Shown in pieces: positions 24,701-32,893 of a stretch of DNA of 59,493 nt; positions within the stretch are counted from its first letter, which is position 1; each line of letters opens with the position of its first letter. The notes beneath the pieces are model-generated. The model was not told where the DNA came from. It worked only from the letters and a program-made list of their open reading frames with translations, and searched no databases. Source of the DNA: Candidatus Bathyarchaeota archaeon (GTDB lineage Archaea; Thermoproteota; Bathyarchaeia; Bathyarchaeales; UBA233); the NCBI GenBank assembly GCA_025057795.1, contig JANXEP010000057.1, positions 1 through 59,493 on the forward strand, in the 5' to 3' direction. The translations under genes were made by a program, and so were the position numbers.

Positions 24701-25182
24701 CACAATTTGAAGGATTTCGCTTTACAGTACCCGTTTCAGACATTAACGCTGGAAACTATGAAACTGCCTATAAACGATTTAAAACAATGATCGATAAGCT
24801 AAATGGGCAGCTCACGCTTGCAGAGAAAATTGATGCTGTCGACGCCAAGAAGGTGGCATTAAAGGTCCTCGTGAAACATTTCATTCGAGACATCGCTGGA
24901 AACCTAAGGGCCTTTTCCACGCAAGGTTTTAGATGCAAAGTTTGCAACAAAAGATTTCGCCGTCTACCCCTGCGAGGCAGATGCCCCATGTGTGGAGGGG
25001 AACTAGCCCTGACTGTTTACCGTGGGGGTATAGAAAAATATTTAGACGCGGCTGAGCACATAATCAAAAAGTATGGGTTGCCAAAATATTATGCTCAAAG
25101 AGTTTCGCTTATAAAAGAAGAGATCGCTTCTCTTTTTATAGATAAAAAACCTAGGCAAATTAGCCTCACAGACTTTGCTTAA
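21769..25182 (+). CDS. polC: DNA polymerase II (family D) large subunit DP2
   Basis: The 1137-residue catalytic subunit of PolD is full length and has no intein. It includes the KH-like GPIRSAGGTDQAL region, two-barrel catalytic motifs with RRDCDGDEDALM at about residue 885, a zinc cluster array at about 645-690 (CPICKN, CALCG, CPKCG, CSTC), and a C-terminal zinc module at about 1055-1078 (CKVCNK, CPMCGG). The C-terminus, PRQISLTDFA, is a PCNA-interacting (PIP) box. TTG 21769 has AAGGAG 5 nt upstream; ATG 21781 is the alternative. It lies 6 kb from the probable origin, separate from DP1. Confidence 0.97.
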   Translation: MNLPMSESYQKYVKDLEFKLGQLYEICEEAREKGLDPALKPECYVARDMAALVEGLVGPKGVADRIRELSLKLSREELAFKIAEEIVYGKFGHMEPEAAAEQAIRTALAILTEGLTAAPLQGVAKVKIKNNHDRTKYLAIYFAGPIRSAGGTDQALTLVAGDFIRRLLGLDRYKPTEEEIARFIEEIRLYERSVSRFQYHVSDEELQKALQWLPVEVTGTESDPIEVSSYRNLPRVETNRVRGGALRVVNDGIVGRASKVLAIVEKLRIQGWDWLREIRKMSEKKSAGFMDDVVAGRPIFSFPSRRGGFRLRYGRARNTGLTAVGIHPATMLVLQGFIAAGTQLRLELPGKGGIAVPVDFVDPPVVKLKDGSVGRVSVENFEAIKDKIDKILFLGDILVSFGDFLYQGKSLSPSGYVEEWWIEDLREIVMKEFGGDLQKAATVIGISEDRLKSFFENPFVNKPEWEEALALSLKVHVPLHPAYTFFWSNLNGVGEIELLRTWLFNSKIEFKGESVCQIIGKMEDDVKKALEKIYIPHKVLNDRIVIEGSEACAFAFCLGYNDREKNFSSARDVLEALGMLSGLVIKEKAPTFVGARMGRPEKAKRREMAPLVHVLFPVGLSGGSQRDIVEAAKHERVFVEVVKRKCPICKNYTTGIKCALCGTETVLERVCPKCGRALNGDLCSTCNVSGVSYEKQAINIRELLEKACSRLGFSQLKVLKGVKGLTNETKTPEMLEKGILRVKYDLSVYKDGTIRFDATNAPLTHFKPCEIGVPVERLVQLGYTHDAFGEPLVDSNQVCELKIQDVVIPTKCAEYFVRVANFIDELLTKVYGLRQYYNVRKVDDLIGHLIVGLAPHTSVGILGRIIGFTRLNVCYAHPVWHSAKRRDCDGDEDALMLALDMLLNFSREYLPAQIGGIMDAPLLLVPIVNPKEVQRQAHDFDVAGAYPLEFYEKTWERAEAKQASSIIDLIEYRLGTEAQFEGFRFTVPVSDINAGNYETAYKRFKTMIDKLNGQLTLAEKIDAVDAKKVALKVLVKHFIRDIAGNLRAFSTQGFRCKVCNKRFRRLPLRGRCPMCGGELALTVYRGGIEKYLDAAEHIIKKYGLPKYYAQRVSLIKEEIASLFIDKKPRQISLTDFA

Positions 25183-25216
25183 GTTAAACTTTTTTATTCC
25201 AAATATAGAGTTTTAG

Positions 25217-25483
25217 GTGGATATGCCTAAAGAAAGGTATCATCCTAACGCGTATTTAGCTGACTTCAGAAACGTCAAGTTTGGCCTAAGGGCGAGAACT
25301 CTTATATTAAATATTCTGGAAGGGGGTGCTGCTGATACGAAACTAGTCGCTGGGGCTGCTGCCTTGCCCTACGGGGTTGTGTTGCACCATCTTAAACTTT
25401 TAGAGAGCAGGGGAATAGTGCGGAGGAAGGGCAAACGCCCCTTTGTTTGGGAGCTAACGGGTTTAGGTCAAACTCGGCTGTGA
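25217..25483 (+). CDS. ArsR-like winged-helix protein
   Basis: The 88 residues form one winged helix: RARTLILNILEGGAADTKLV, the recognition helix PYGVVLHHLKLLESRGIVRR and a wing GKRPFVWELTG. It is a likely transcription regulator of unknown target. It follows DP2 by 34 bp. Start GTG 25217 or ATG 25223; AGGTGGAT overlaps both. Confidence 0.7.
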   Translation: MDMPKERYHPNAYLADFRNVKFGLRARTLILNILEGGAADTKLVAGAAALPYGVVLHHLKLLESRGIVRRKGKRPFVWELTGLGQTRL

Positions 25484-25508
25484 TGAAAATGCCGAATGAC
25501 CATTTTGG

Positions 25509-25796
25509 CTAGAATGCGCAATTGCATGGAGACTGTTTACATTTCGGGCATTTATTATCATATTTGTCGAGGGCGGCCTTTTCAAGCTCCACGTTGGTTA
25601 TATTTGCCAAAGACGCCAGCCACGCAATAACATCTGCAAACTCACTTTCTAATGCATTTTTATCCTCAGCCTTTAATGCCTCGCCGAGTTCCGCCACCTC
25701 TTCCACAAGCCACTCAAAAGTTTTTTCGGCACCTCTCTCAGAGTCCCTATGATAGTACAAGCGCCGCATCATTTCCTGAAACTGGCTTATGTGCAT
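25509..25796 (-). CDS. MazG-like nucleotide pyrophosphohydrolase
   Basis: The 95 residues show the MazG metal motif EEVAELGEAL, followed by EFADVIAWLASLANI, which together supply the acidic ligands for Mg2+. The family hydrolyses (d)NTPs to monophosphates, cleaning damaged nucleotides. A C-terminal CPKCKQSPCNC tail may bind zinc. ATG 25796 is chosen; a GTG at 25808 is in frame. Confidence 0.8.
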   Translation of the reverse strand: MHISQFQEMMRRLYYHRDSERGAEKTFEWLVEEVAELGEALKAEDKNALESEFADVIAWLASLANITNVELEKAALDKYDNKCPKCKQSPCNCAF

Positions 25797-25845
25797 ATTT
25801 ATTCCCACACTTTAAATGCCCTTCATGGATGTTAAAGCTTTAAAG

Positions 25846-26268
25846 CTAAATGAGGCTTTTCTGTCCCTTCGTTATTATATGAACCACCTTGACGCCTTTT
25901 TTCTCTAGATGCGCCGATATAAATCTTCTATGGCAGTATTTCGGGTTCAGCTCCATACACATTATACATGTCCTCTTAAGCGAAGCTATTTCAAGCAATT
26001 TTTGGATTCCTCCTTTAAATAGCCTAGTTTTCATGTGCGCTTTATAGCCCCCTCTTCTGTATCCCCCTAACTCTCTTCCAAGCCACAAATACTCTATGCC
26101 GTGTTCTGGAAGCCGCTTCTCCAGCTCTTCCTTTTTAAAATGTTCAATTTTAGATGTTGGAAAACTGCGGACATCCGCCAAAACTTGGATCTCATGTCCT
26201 TTAAGCAGCTCTAGAAAATTTTCCAGTGAACGATTGCTATGCCCAATAGTCCAAACCGTAATTTGCAA
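25846..26268 (-). CDS. DUF488 family protein
   Basis: The 140 residues contain TIGHSNRSLENFLELL, VLADVRSFPTSKI, YLWLGRELGGYR and CMELNPKYCHRRFI, the hallmark series of DUF488, whose function is unproven (a conserved His and Cys suggest a catalytic or metal role). The only in-frame start is TTG 26268. Confidence 0.8.
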   Translation of the reverse strand: MQITVWTIGHSNRSLENFLELLKGHEIQVLADVRSFPTSKIEHFKKEELEKRLPEHGIEYLWLGRELGGYRRGGYKAHMKTRLFKGGIQKLLEIASLKRTCIMCMELNPKYCHRRFISAHLEKKGVKVVHIITKGQKSLI

Positions 26269-26447
26269 TTCAACGCTACTCTCATGATTTTATGTGGCAG
26301 CAGAGGATTATTTACCGTTTTGTACAATCATCCGTGAGTAATAGCCTCCGCCACGCGTTTTCTAATTCTGGTTCTAAAAGCGCAACCAACGCAATGTTAA
26401 TAAGTAGAAATGGTACGGATTAAAAACGTTGAGAGGATGCGAGTTAA

Positions 26448-26615
26448 ATGAGCAGGAAAAAGAAAGGTGATTCCGCGCCTATGCCCGCCTCCAGTGCAGG
26501 CTTGCTTAGATTTTTTGAAGAGGAAACTGAAGGAGTTAAAGTTAGGCCTGAACTTCTCGTGATTGCAGCAGTGTCATTGATTGTTATTTGTATCTTGGCG
26601 CGAGTGTTCTTCTGA
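26448..26615 (+). CDS. Preprotein translocase subunit Sec61-beta
   Basis: A 55-residue protein: a polar N-terminus (MSRKKKGDSAPMPASSAGLL), an acidic amphipathic stretch (RFFEEETEGVKVRPEL) and one C-terminal membrane helix (VIAAVSLIVICILARVFF). This is the pattern of archaeal Sec61-beta (SecG in some annotations), the peripheral subunit of the SecYE channel. It is convergent with the Lsm-like gene. Confidence 0.88.
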   Translation: MSRKKKGDSAPMPASSAGLLRFFEEETEGVKVRPELLVIAAVSLIVICILARVFF

Positions 26616-26624
26616 ACTAGATTC

Positions 26625-26912
26625 TTAGCGTCGAGGTGTTGAATGTAGAACCTCTATCCTCTGAACAGAATTTAGATGTATGAATATTTCGCTTCTCTCT
26701 TCCCTGCTTGCAACTTGGGGTATTGGTTGGGCGATCGTTGCACGGAGAACCACAGCTTCCGCATCTGAAAGCCAGATCCCAGCCGGCTCCTTTGTTACAG
26801 CTGCCAATGTTCCTTCAAAACCGTATGAGGGGTCAAGGATTACTCTAACATTTTTACCCAAATGTTTTTCAAGCATGTGAAATATTGTTGGGGGCAGGGT
26901 TTGTTCGGGCAT
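26625..26912 (-). CDS. Sm/Lsm-like fold protein
   Basis: The 95 residues contain MLEKHLGKNVRVILDPSYGF, EGTLAAVTKEPAGIWLSDAE and, after a TIAQPIPQV insert, IFIHLNSVQRIEVLH, matching the strand order of a two-part Sm fold with an RNA-binding-like loop. The role is unknown. ATG 26912 is preferred because similarity starts there; an in-frame ATG exists at 26936. Confidence 0.65.
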   Translation of the reverse strand: MPEQTLPPTIFHMLEKHLGKNVRVILDPSYGFEGTLAAVTKEPAGIWLSDAEAVVLRATIAQPIPQVASREERSEIFIHLNSVQRIEVLHSTPRR

Positions 26913-27099
26913 GGCTCTGCAGGTTTTAATTAGCATTTTAAGGATAAAACAGTTACTCTCGCGGGCAACGTTAAAGTCAACCCCAGAATAAATTGCTTGT
27001 CGCCCATCGCTTTTCCAATTTAAATCTTTATGTAAGATCTATACGACAATTTAATATGCTTGATACACTTTCATAGAAAAACCGCTTGAGTGGATTAAT

Positions 27100-28914
27100 A
27101 TGGTTACAAATGAATTATTTAACCGTACCTTGGATGAGGCGGTTAAATACTATTCTTCACTTTTTATGCTTCCATCATATAGAAACATAATTTTACTTTC
27201 AGCGTTAGCTTGTATGGTTGGCGGTTTGATATCTTCAATAAGTCTGTCCTTCTCCCTTCTAGGCATGATTAAGGGAATATTCTTAGGCTTTTCACTTCTC
27301 TTTGCAACTTTGCTTTCTAATCATGTTTTAGCCTTTTTAGTCGTGAAGAAAGATCCCGTCTATAACTTGAGGAGGACAGCGGCGCTTTCCCTTTACGCAT
27401 GGATCTTGTGGGTGCTGTTTATCTTTTTGGGTGGTGTTGTAGCCGCATTTTTTGGTTCGCTGTGGGCGGTTAGGCTCTGCCTTTTCGGCTTTTCCGCAGT
27501 CCTAATTCTTCGTTTTATTGTTTTACACGTTACATCTTCTGGCGGTTTTAAACGCTTTTTAGCCGCTTCTGTTATTCCACCCTTTTTATGTTTGATTCCC
27601 TTTGTGATTTTTTGGTTGGACATGGTTGATCCTAGAATAGTTTCCCTATTTTCCGCTTACGCTTTGATCGTTAGCCTACTTTCCAGTTTTTCTTTCATTC
27701 ACCTATTAAACAGTGTTGGTAAGCACGTTGTTGGAAAACCTTCTTTAGTTATTCTCAAGGCGTTTCTACTAAACTGGATTGCGGATTCAAACACCTCCAT
27801 AGAGGCTATTCTAGAAGAATTGGGCGAGGAAAGAGACATCGAAGTCTCAGTGGCAAAGTTTGATGGTCACAATCTTAAAGCATTCCTGGTCGTCCCATCC
27901 GTTCATCCTGGACCATTTAAAAACGTTGGAAGCAGCTTTTTGCCGTCTATGCTTAAAAACGCCCTAGAGCAAAAGTTTAACTGCGTCGCTTGCGTACCTT
28001 TAGGTTTGCTCGGCCATGAGCTTGATTTGGCTTCTCAAACCCAGAACCAAAAAATAATCGATTGCGTCGTTGATTCGGCTGACTTTAAGGCTTATGAAGA
28101 TGGCGCAACACCATTCATAAAAGTTCAAAATGGTTTAGCCACGGCGTGCTGCCAGATTTTCGGTAAATCAGCCATAATAGCCTTTTCCTTAGCTCCAAAC
28201 ACCACTGAAGATTTGCCGCAAGAATTAGACTTCCTTGTTCGTAAAGAAGCTGAAAAGCTTAGGCTTCAGTCATGCATGGTTATAAACGCTCACAATAGCA
28301 TAAACGGTGAAGTGAATTCCAAAGATGCCTTAGAGGCATTAAGAGCCGCCGCCGTTGAATGTTTGGAAAGGGCTAATTCTCAAGCCAGAATGCCGTTTAA
28401 AGTGGGCGTTGCAACGGTCAAGCCGAAAGAGTTCAGTCTCAGAGATGGAATGGGCCCTGGCGGTATTACTGCAATGGTTATCAGTGTTGGTGAACAAAGG
28501 GTAGCCTATATCGTCATCGATGGCAACAATATGATTTCCGGGCTACGTGAAAAAGCCCTTTCAGCTCTCCAATGTTTAGGCATAGATAACGGAGAAATTT
28601 TCACAACAGATACGCACTCAGTGAATGCGTTAACCCTCAACGAGCGCGGATACCACCCTATAGGCGAAGTTATCGACCAAAAAAAATTAATTAGCTATAT
28701 TGAGGAGGTAACGAATTCTGCGATTGCCAACTTAGAGACTGCAAAAGTTGGCTTTCGAAGCGTAGTAATCCCAAAGGTTAAAGTCATCGGGCAAGGGTCC
28801 TTAGAAAAATTATGCTTGCTCCCTGGCAAAGCCGTTAAAAGGGCTAAAAAAATTGTTGTTCCCCTCTTTGCGGCTACCTCTCTGTTCTTAGTTCTATTTC
28901 TGTCTTTTTTATGA
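27100..28914 (+). CDS. DUF2070 family membrane protein
   Basis: The 604-residue protein has about six membrane segments in residues 25-205, then a large soluble domain (about 225-575) with FLVVPSVHPGPFKNVGSSFL and INAHNSINGE, TDTHSVNALT, histidine-rich motifs suggestive of metal binding, and a last hydrophobic segment at 583-604. The family is archaeal and of unknown function. It stands alone between the Lsm-like and Alba genes. Confidence 0.85.
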   Translation: MVTNELFNRTLDEAVKYYSSLFMLPSYRNIILLSALACMVGGLISSISLSFSLLGMIKGIFLGFSLLFATLLSNHVLAFLVVKKDPVYNLRRTAALSLYAWILWVLFIFLGGVVAAFFGSLWAVRLCLFGFSAVLILRFIVLHVTSSGGFKRFLAASVIPPFLCLIPFVIFWLDMVDPRIVSLFSAYALIVSLLSSFSFIHLLNSVGKHVVGKPSLVILKAFLLNWIADSNTSIEAILEELGEERDIEVSVAKFDGHNLKAFLVVPSVHPGPFKNVGSSFLPSMLKNALEQKFNCVACVPLGLLGHELDLASQTQNQKIIDCVVDSADFKAYEDGATPFIKVQNGLATACCQIFGKSAIIAFSLAPNTTEDLPQELDFLVRKEAEKLRLQSCMVINAHNSINGEVNSKDALEALRAAAVECLERANSQARMPFKVGVATVKPKEFSLRDGMGPGGITAMVISVGEQRVAYIVIDGNNMISGLREKALSALQCLGIDNGEIFTTDTHSVNALTLNERGYHPIGEVIDQKKLISYIEEVTNSAIANLETAKVGFRSVVIPKVKVIGQGSLEKLCLLPGKAVKRAKKIVVPLFAATSLFLVLFLSFL

Positions 28915-29070
28915 ACCGATACTAAGTATATTTAATTCAACTATCAATGTCCTATCCCTTTGTTATAGTCTTTAGGTAAAAAATTAATGGAAAAATATAA
29001 GAGCATCAAGAACATTATGATATGCCTATCAGTTGCTGGCAGTTGTCAGAAAATTGGTAAGGGATATGAT

Positions 29071-29403
29071 ATGTCTGCAGAAAAGGCGAATAAATCCCAA
29101 AAAGAAGTGAAAGTAAATAGAAACACGAAGACCAACGAAAACACTGTACTCATTGGTAAGAAACCACTAATGAATTATGTGGTAGCTTGCCTTACGTTCT
29201 TCAACTCCGGTGCTGGAAAGGTCGTCATAAAGGCTAGGGGGAGGGCTATCAGCAGGGCAGTGGACACCGTTGAGTTACTAAAACGTGCGTTTCTTAAGGA
29301 CCTGCAAGTGGAGAATATTTCAATAGGTACAGAGGAAGTTGCAAGAAGCGATGGGCAAAAAACCAACGTTTCCACTATTGAAATTACAGTGACAAGGCCA
29401 TAA
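29071..29403 (+). CDS. albA: Alba DNA/RNA-binding chromatin protein
   Basis: The 110 residues have a lysine-rich N-terminal tail, then NTVLIGKKPLMNYVVACLTF and VVIKARGRAISRAVDTVELL, the Alba core with its lysine-containing nucleic-acid surface and dimer helix, and a beta hairpin ending EITVTRP. ATG 29071 is chosen; the frame extends to 28987, but a TATA-like AAATATAAG at about 28991 lies inside that extension. Confidence 0.92.
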   Translation: MSAEKANKSQKEVKVNRNTKTNENTVLIGKKPLMNYVVACLTFFNSGAGKVVIKARGRAISRAVDTVELLKRAFLKDLQVENISIGTEEVARSDGQKTNVSTIEITVTRP

Positions 29404-29500
29404 GAACAAAAACCTCTATCAAGCCGCTAGAGAACTCATTAGAATCATCATGTTTTGTAAGGGCTGTCTCCGTTTTTATTCATTTTTATGTAGCAGATAG

Positions 29501-29509
29501 TTATATAAG
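29501..29509 (+). promoter_or_regulatory. TATA box before the class III aminotransferase
   Basis: TTATATAAG lies 41 bp before the ATG at 29542, with a good GGAGGT Shine-Dalgarno site at 29533-29538. Confidence 0.5.
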
Positions 29510-29541
29510 CCATCTATAGTGGTTAGTCTCTTTGGAGGTAG

Positions 29542-30879
29542 ATGGCTGTTTACCCTAAAATAGTTGTAACTCCACCAGGTCCAAGGGCAAGGGAAATTGT
29601 TAAGGAGAGTGAAAGACTATTTTCTCCTTCGCATATGCAACCTTATCCGCTTGTTGTTGAATCCGGCAGAGGATGTATAATTCGAGACGTCGACGGGAAC
29701 GAGTACATAGACTTCAACTCCGGATTAGGGTGCTTAAATGTTGGACACGGCCATCCAAGAGTAGTTGAGGCCGTAAAAAATCAATGCGATCGCTTTATTC
29801 ATTACCCTAGCGCCCACTTTTATTACGACCAACTTGTTTCCCTTGCCAAAAGGCTTTCGGAAATTACACCAGGAAAATTCGAAAAGAAAGTTTTCTTCAG
29901 CAACAGCGGATCAGAAGCGGTTGAAGCAGCTGTGAAGCTGGCTAAGTGGCATACCCGCAAGCAGCTTTTCATTGGGTTTGTGAACGCTTTTCATGGGCGA
30001 ACTATAGGTGCGCTCTCTTTCACCGCTAGCAAGCCGATCCAACGGCGCTATTTTTCACCCCTAATGCCCGGAGTCACCCACGTTCCATACCCTTACTGCT
30101 ATCGTTGTCCCTTTAATCAAAAATATCCGGAGTGTCATTACTGGTGTGTAGATTTTATAGACGAGTTTGTATTGCAGAGGTATGTTCCCCCAGAAGATGT
30201 TGCCGCAATTATTTTCGAATCCATCCAAGGAGAGGGCGGATGCGTTGTTCCGCCACATGGGTATTTCCAACGGTTAAAAAAACTTGCTGACAAATATGGC
30301 ATACTGCTTATCGATGATGAAACGCGAACTGGTATGGGTAGAACTGGAAAGTGGTTCGCCATCGAACATTGGGACGTTGAACCAGACATTCTGTGTGATG
30401 CCGAAGCTTTGGCGTCCGGCTTACCTTTAGGGGCGACAATAGCGAAAGCTAGAATTATGGACTGGACTGCGGGTTCTCATGCCACCACTTTGGGTGGAAA
30501 CCCACTTTCCTGTACCGCTGCTATGGCTGTTATTGAGGTGATTAAAGATGAAAGATTGCTGGAGAATGCAACGAAACAAGGAACCTATATTTTAAAAAGA
30601 CTTGAAGAGTTTAAGGATGAAAGCAACATAGTCGGGGATGTTAGGGGAAAAGGCTTAATGATAGGTGTGGAGATCGTTGAAGACAAGGACGGTAAGAAGC
30701 CTGCACCTGAAAAAGCAGGGGAAGTTGTTATGCGTTCGTGGAAGCGCGGTGTCGCTGTTGTTACCTGCGGAGTTTCCACGATAAGTATTACACCGCCGCT
30801 CAACATAACTAGAGATCTCGTTGATCCGGCGCTTGATATAATAGGGGATGTTATAAAAAAGGTTGATAGGGGAAAGTGA
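29542..30879 (+). CDS. Class III aminotransferase-fold protein lacking the PLP lysine
   Basis: The 445 residues follow the fold-type I, class III family: FSNSGSEAVEAA (120-130), AFHGRTIGALSFTASK, IFESIQGEGG, LLIDDETRTGMGRTGKW (256-271) and ATTLGGNP (phosphate contact). The residue that should be the PLP Schiff-base lysine, in the family pattern AKALASGLP, is Glu288 (codon gaa, 30403-30405): DAEALASGLPLGA. The preceding DEVQTG motif is also altered to DETRTG (Gln to Arg262), so two cofactor-contacting positions changed. Relatives act on ornithine, GABA or as amino acid racemases; this copy is probably not a normal transaminase. It has a cysteine-rich insert, YCYRCPFNQKYPECHYWC. Confidence 0.85.
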   Translation: MAVYPKIVVTPPGPRAREIVKESERLFSPSHMQPYPLVVESGRGCIIRDVDGNEYIDFNSGLGCLNVGHGHPRVVEAVKNQCDRFIHYPSAHFYYDQLVSLAKRLSEITPGKFEKKVFFSNSGSEAVEAAVKLAKWHTRKQLFIGFVNAFHGRTIGALSFTASKPIQRRYFSPLMPGVTHVPYPYCYRCPFNQKYPECHYWCVDFIDEFVLQRYVPPEDVAAIIFESIQGEGGCVVPPHGYFQRLKKLADKYGILLIDDETRTGMGRTGKWFAIEHWDVEPDILCDAEALASGLPLGATIAKARIMDWTAGSHATTLGGNPLSCTAAMAVIEVIKDERLLENATKQGTYILKRLEEFKDESNIVGDVRGKGLMIGVEIVEDKDGKKPAPEKAGEVVMRSWKRGVAVVTCGVSTISITPPLNITRDLVDPALDIIGDVIKKVDRGK

Positions 30880-30907
30880 ATAATCGGCGTTTATGGCGAT
30901 GCTTCCT

Positions 30908-31411
30908 TTATCCTTTCTCCATTAAAGGCTTTCTTTTCAGTTCCGTGCCGCAAACTTCGCATGTCCTAAATTTGTAGCTTGCGGAGTACTTTCTACGGCA
31001 GGCAGGACAATATCTCACCCATTTTAGGATGGTGCGTATTCCAAAGGTTGCAAGGGGTGCATACTTTATTTCCAGATGTTTTGCAACATTTTGTATGGAA
31101 TAGTCATCTGTAACTACAAGCGGGATGTAGCCCTGCGCTTTTAGCTGCAGAGCTAGTGCTAAAACTTGGAGGTCTGCTTCTGAAAGAAAAAACCAGTCCC
31201 CAACTGTTACTGCTGCCGTCTTAACTTTTTCTAAAAAAACGTTTTCAGGCATTTTTACCTTTAGTTTCCCGCTTTCCAAGGCTGTTTTAAATCTAACCCA
31301 AGCCATAGAGTTTTCAGCCACCTCCTCTTTTACCGCTGGAACAGTGCACTGCCCATCAGTTATGGAAAGCGGGTCATAGCCAGCTACAAAAGCTGATGTG
31401 TCTAAAATTAT
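30908..31411 (-). CDS. nob1: Nob1-like PIN endonuclease with zinc ribbon, non-canonical start
   Basis: Nob1 cleaves the 3' end of pre-16S/18S rRNA. The PIN core is visible: IIILDTSAFVAGYDPLSITD, then VPAVKEEV, a central LSEADLQVLALAL and VTDDYSIQNVA, followed by a zinc ribbon (CPACRRKY, CEVCGTEL). The conserved first Asp is encoded upstream of the first usual start (GTG 31321). No ATG, GTG or TTG occurs in frame before it, so initiation must use ATC 31414, ATA 31411 or ATT 31408, with AGGT just upstream. It follows NAD kinase by about 20 bp. Confidence 0.8.
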   Translation of the reverse strand: MILDTSAFVAGYDPLSITDGQCTVPAVKEEVAENSMAWVRFKTALESGKLKVKMPENVFLEKVKTAAVTVGDWFFLSEADLQVLALALQLKAQGYIPLVVTDDYSIQNVAKHLEIKYAPLATFGIRTILKWVRYCPACRRKYSASYKFRTCEVCGTELKRKPLMEKG

Positions 31412-31434
31412 GATGCGCTTACCTGAATTAGCCG

Positions 31435-32283
31435 TTAGAGCTTTCCCCCAACTCCTCTGAAGAGCAGCCTACTCCTCAAGCGATTGTAAAAGTTTTCCTT
31501 GAACCTTATGAACGAAGCCGAATGATTAGAACGAGTGACGGTCACGCTTGGGTTTGTGGATTCCACAATTTTTTTGTAAACGCCATCCACAACCACCAGC
31601 GCCTTTTTAGGCCTGACGACTTCCATCATAATTTTCGAATCCGCTGGGAAAACTATAGAGCGTAAAACGCTTAGGGAGCATATAGGCGTCAAAACAAAAG
31701 CCTCGACTTGGGGGTCTAGAACAGGGCCTCCGGCTGACAGGGAATACCCTGTGGAGCCTGTTTGGGTAGCTATCATTAATCCATCCGCCTGGCATGTTAG
31801 TATTTGTTTATTATCTTTGTAAACTCTTGCGTAAAGCAGCTTAACAGGCTCGCCTACACTTATTAAAACTTCGTTTAATGCGTCTGGAATTTTGGCTCCT
31901 TCGGCGGTTACCAAAAGCTTTGCACATTTTTCTATTTGAAATTCGCCTTTCAGGCATTTATCAACTGCTGCGAAAGCCTCTTTTGGGGAGGTTTCTGTCA
32001 AAAAGCCTCGGATTCCCATGTTTATCGCTAGTATGGGGGTTTCAGGGTTTGGGATTGCTATGCATGTTCTTAGGATTGTTCCATCCCCGCCGATGGTTAT
32101 TATTAGGTCTGTTTTCATATCCTCTAACGGTGTGAAGTTTTCATTTCTCCTAATTTTTTCCTTTAGTGTTTCTTCAATGTAGACCTCCAGACCCTTTTTC
32201 CTGATGTAGTCGGCTAAGTCTTCTGCAAGTTTCACAGCTTTCCTTTTGTCGAAACGTGCTACTAGACCCGCGCTTTTAAACAC
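31435..32283 (-). CDS. nadK: NAD kinase
   Basis: The 282-residue protein has the GGDGTILR motif near residue 65, NMGIRGFLTE and ATQTGSTGYSLSAGGPVLDP, the signatures of ATP-NAD kinases, which make NADP. It is the first gene of a two-gene unit with Nob1 and is divergent from aIF5A. Confidence 0.95.
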   Translation of the reverse strand: MFKSAGLVARFDKRKAVKLAEDLADYIRKKGLEVYIEETLKEKIRRNENFTPLEDMKTDLIITIGGDGTILRTCIAIPNPETPILAINMGIRGFLTETSPKEAFAAVDKCLKGEFQIEKCAKLLVTAEGAKIPDALNEVLISVGEPVKLLYARVYKDNKQILTCQADGLMIATQTGSTGYSLSAGGPVLDPQVEAFVLTPICSLSVLRSIVFPADSKIMMEVVRPKKALVVVDGVYKKIVESTNPSVTVTRSNHSASFIRFKENFYNRLRSRLLFRGVGGKL

Positions 32284-32321
32284 TTTTCTCCCTTCGATCC
32301 GTCTGCGATTTAATCACCCCA

Positions 32322-32331
32322 AATTATATAT
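32322..32331 (+). promoter_or_regulatory. TATA box before aIF5A
   Basis: AATTATATAT lies about 50 bp before the aIF5A ATG (32381). Confidence 0.5.
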
Positions 32332-32380
32332 GAGTGTTGTTTAAAATTGCTGTGGTGGAAAAGGCGCGTCTGGTGATGAT

Positions 32381-32773
32381 ATGAGCAAGCCCGTTGATGT
32401 AGGAAGCCTTCGTGAGGGTGGATACCTTATTGTCGACGGCGAGCCTTGTCGGATTGTTGAAATAACCAAGTCTAAGCCTGGAAAGCACGGCTCGGCTAAA
32501 GCTAGGATAGTTGCTATAGGCATTTTTGACGGCGTTAAAAGAAGCATCGTTAAACCAGTAGACGCTACGGCTGAAGTGCCAATCATTGAGAAGAGAAGCG
32601 GACAAGTTTTCGCCGTTACTCCTTCCACCGTTCAAATTATGGATTTAGAAACTTATGAATACTTGGATGCCCCCTATCCCGAGGAGGAAGATTTAAAGTC
32701 AAAGCTTGCTCCGGGAGTTGAGATAGAGTATTGGAAGATATTGGGCAAGGTAAAGATCGTAAGAACCAAGTAA
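32381..32773 (+). CDS. Translation factor aIF5A
   Basis: The 130 residues consist of an SH3-like domain with the hypusine loop SKPGKHGSAKAR (modified Lys35) and a C-terminal OB fold. aIF5A eases peptide bond formation at difficult sequences such as prolines. It is divergent from NAD kinase and probably monocistronic. Confidence 0.96.
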   Translation: MSKPVDVGSLREGGYLIVDGEPCRIVEITKSKPGKHGSAKARIVAIGIFDGVKRSIVKPVDATAEVPIIEKRSGQVFAVTPSTVQIMDLETYEYLDAPYPEEEDLKSKLAPGVEIEYWKILGKVKIVRTK

Positions 32774-32893
32774 AATAATAGTCAGCGCCTTCACTAAGTT
32801 TATTTTCTGGTTTAACCGTTTTTATTTGAAGCCGATGATGCAAGAAGAGCCGTCGGATTTATGAAGAGTTCTGAGGAGAGCTGAGGCTTCAAT

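Noticed and set aside
22000..24989. Antisense frames inside the DP2 gene
   Set aside because: They are shadows of a well-supported 1137-residue polymerase gene, with no motifs or start signals.
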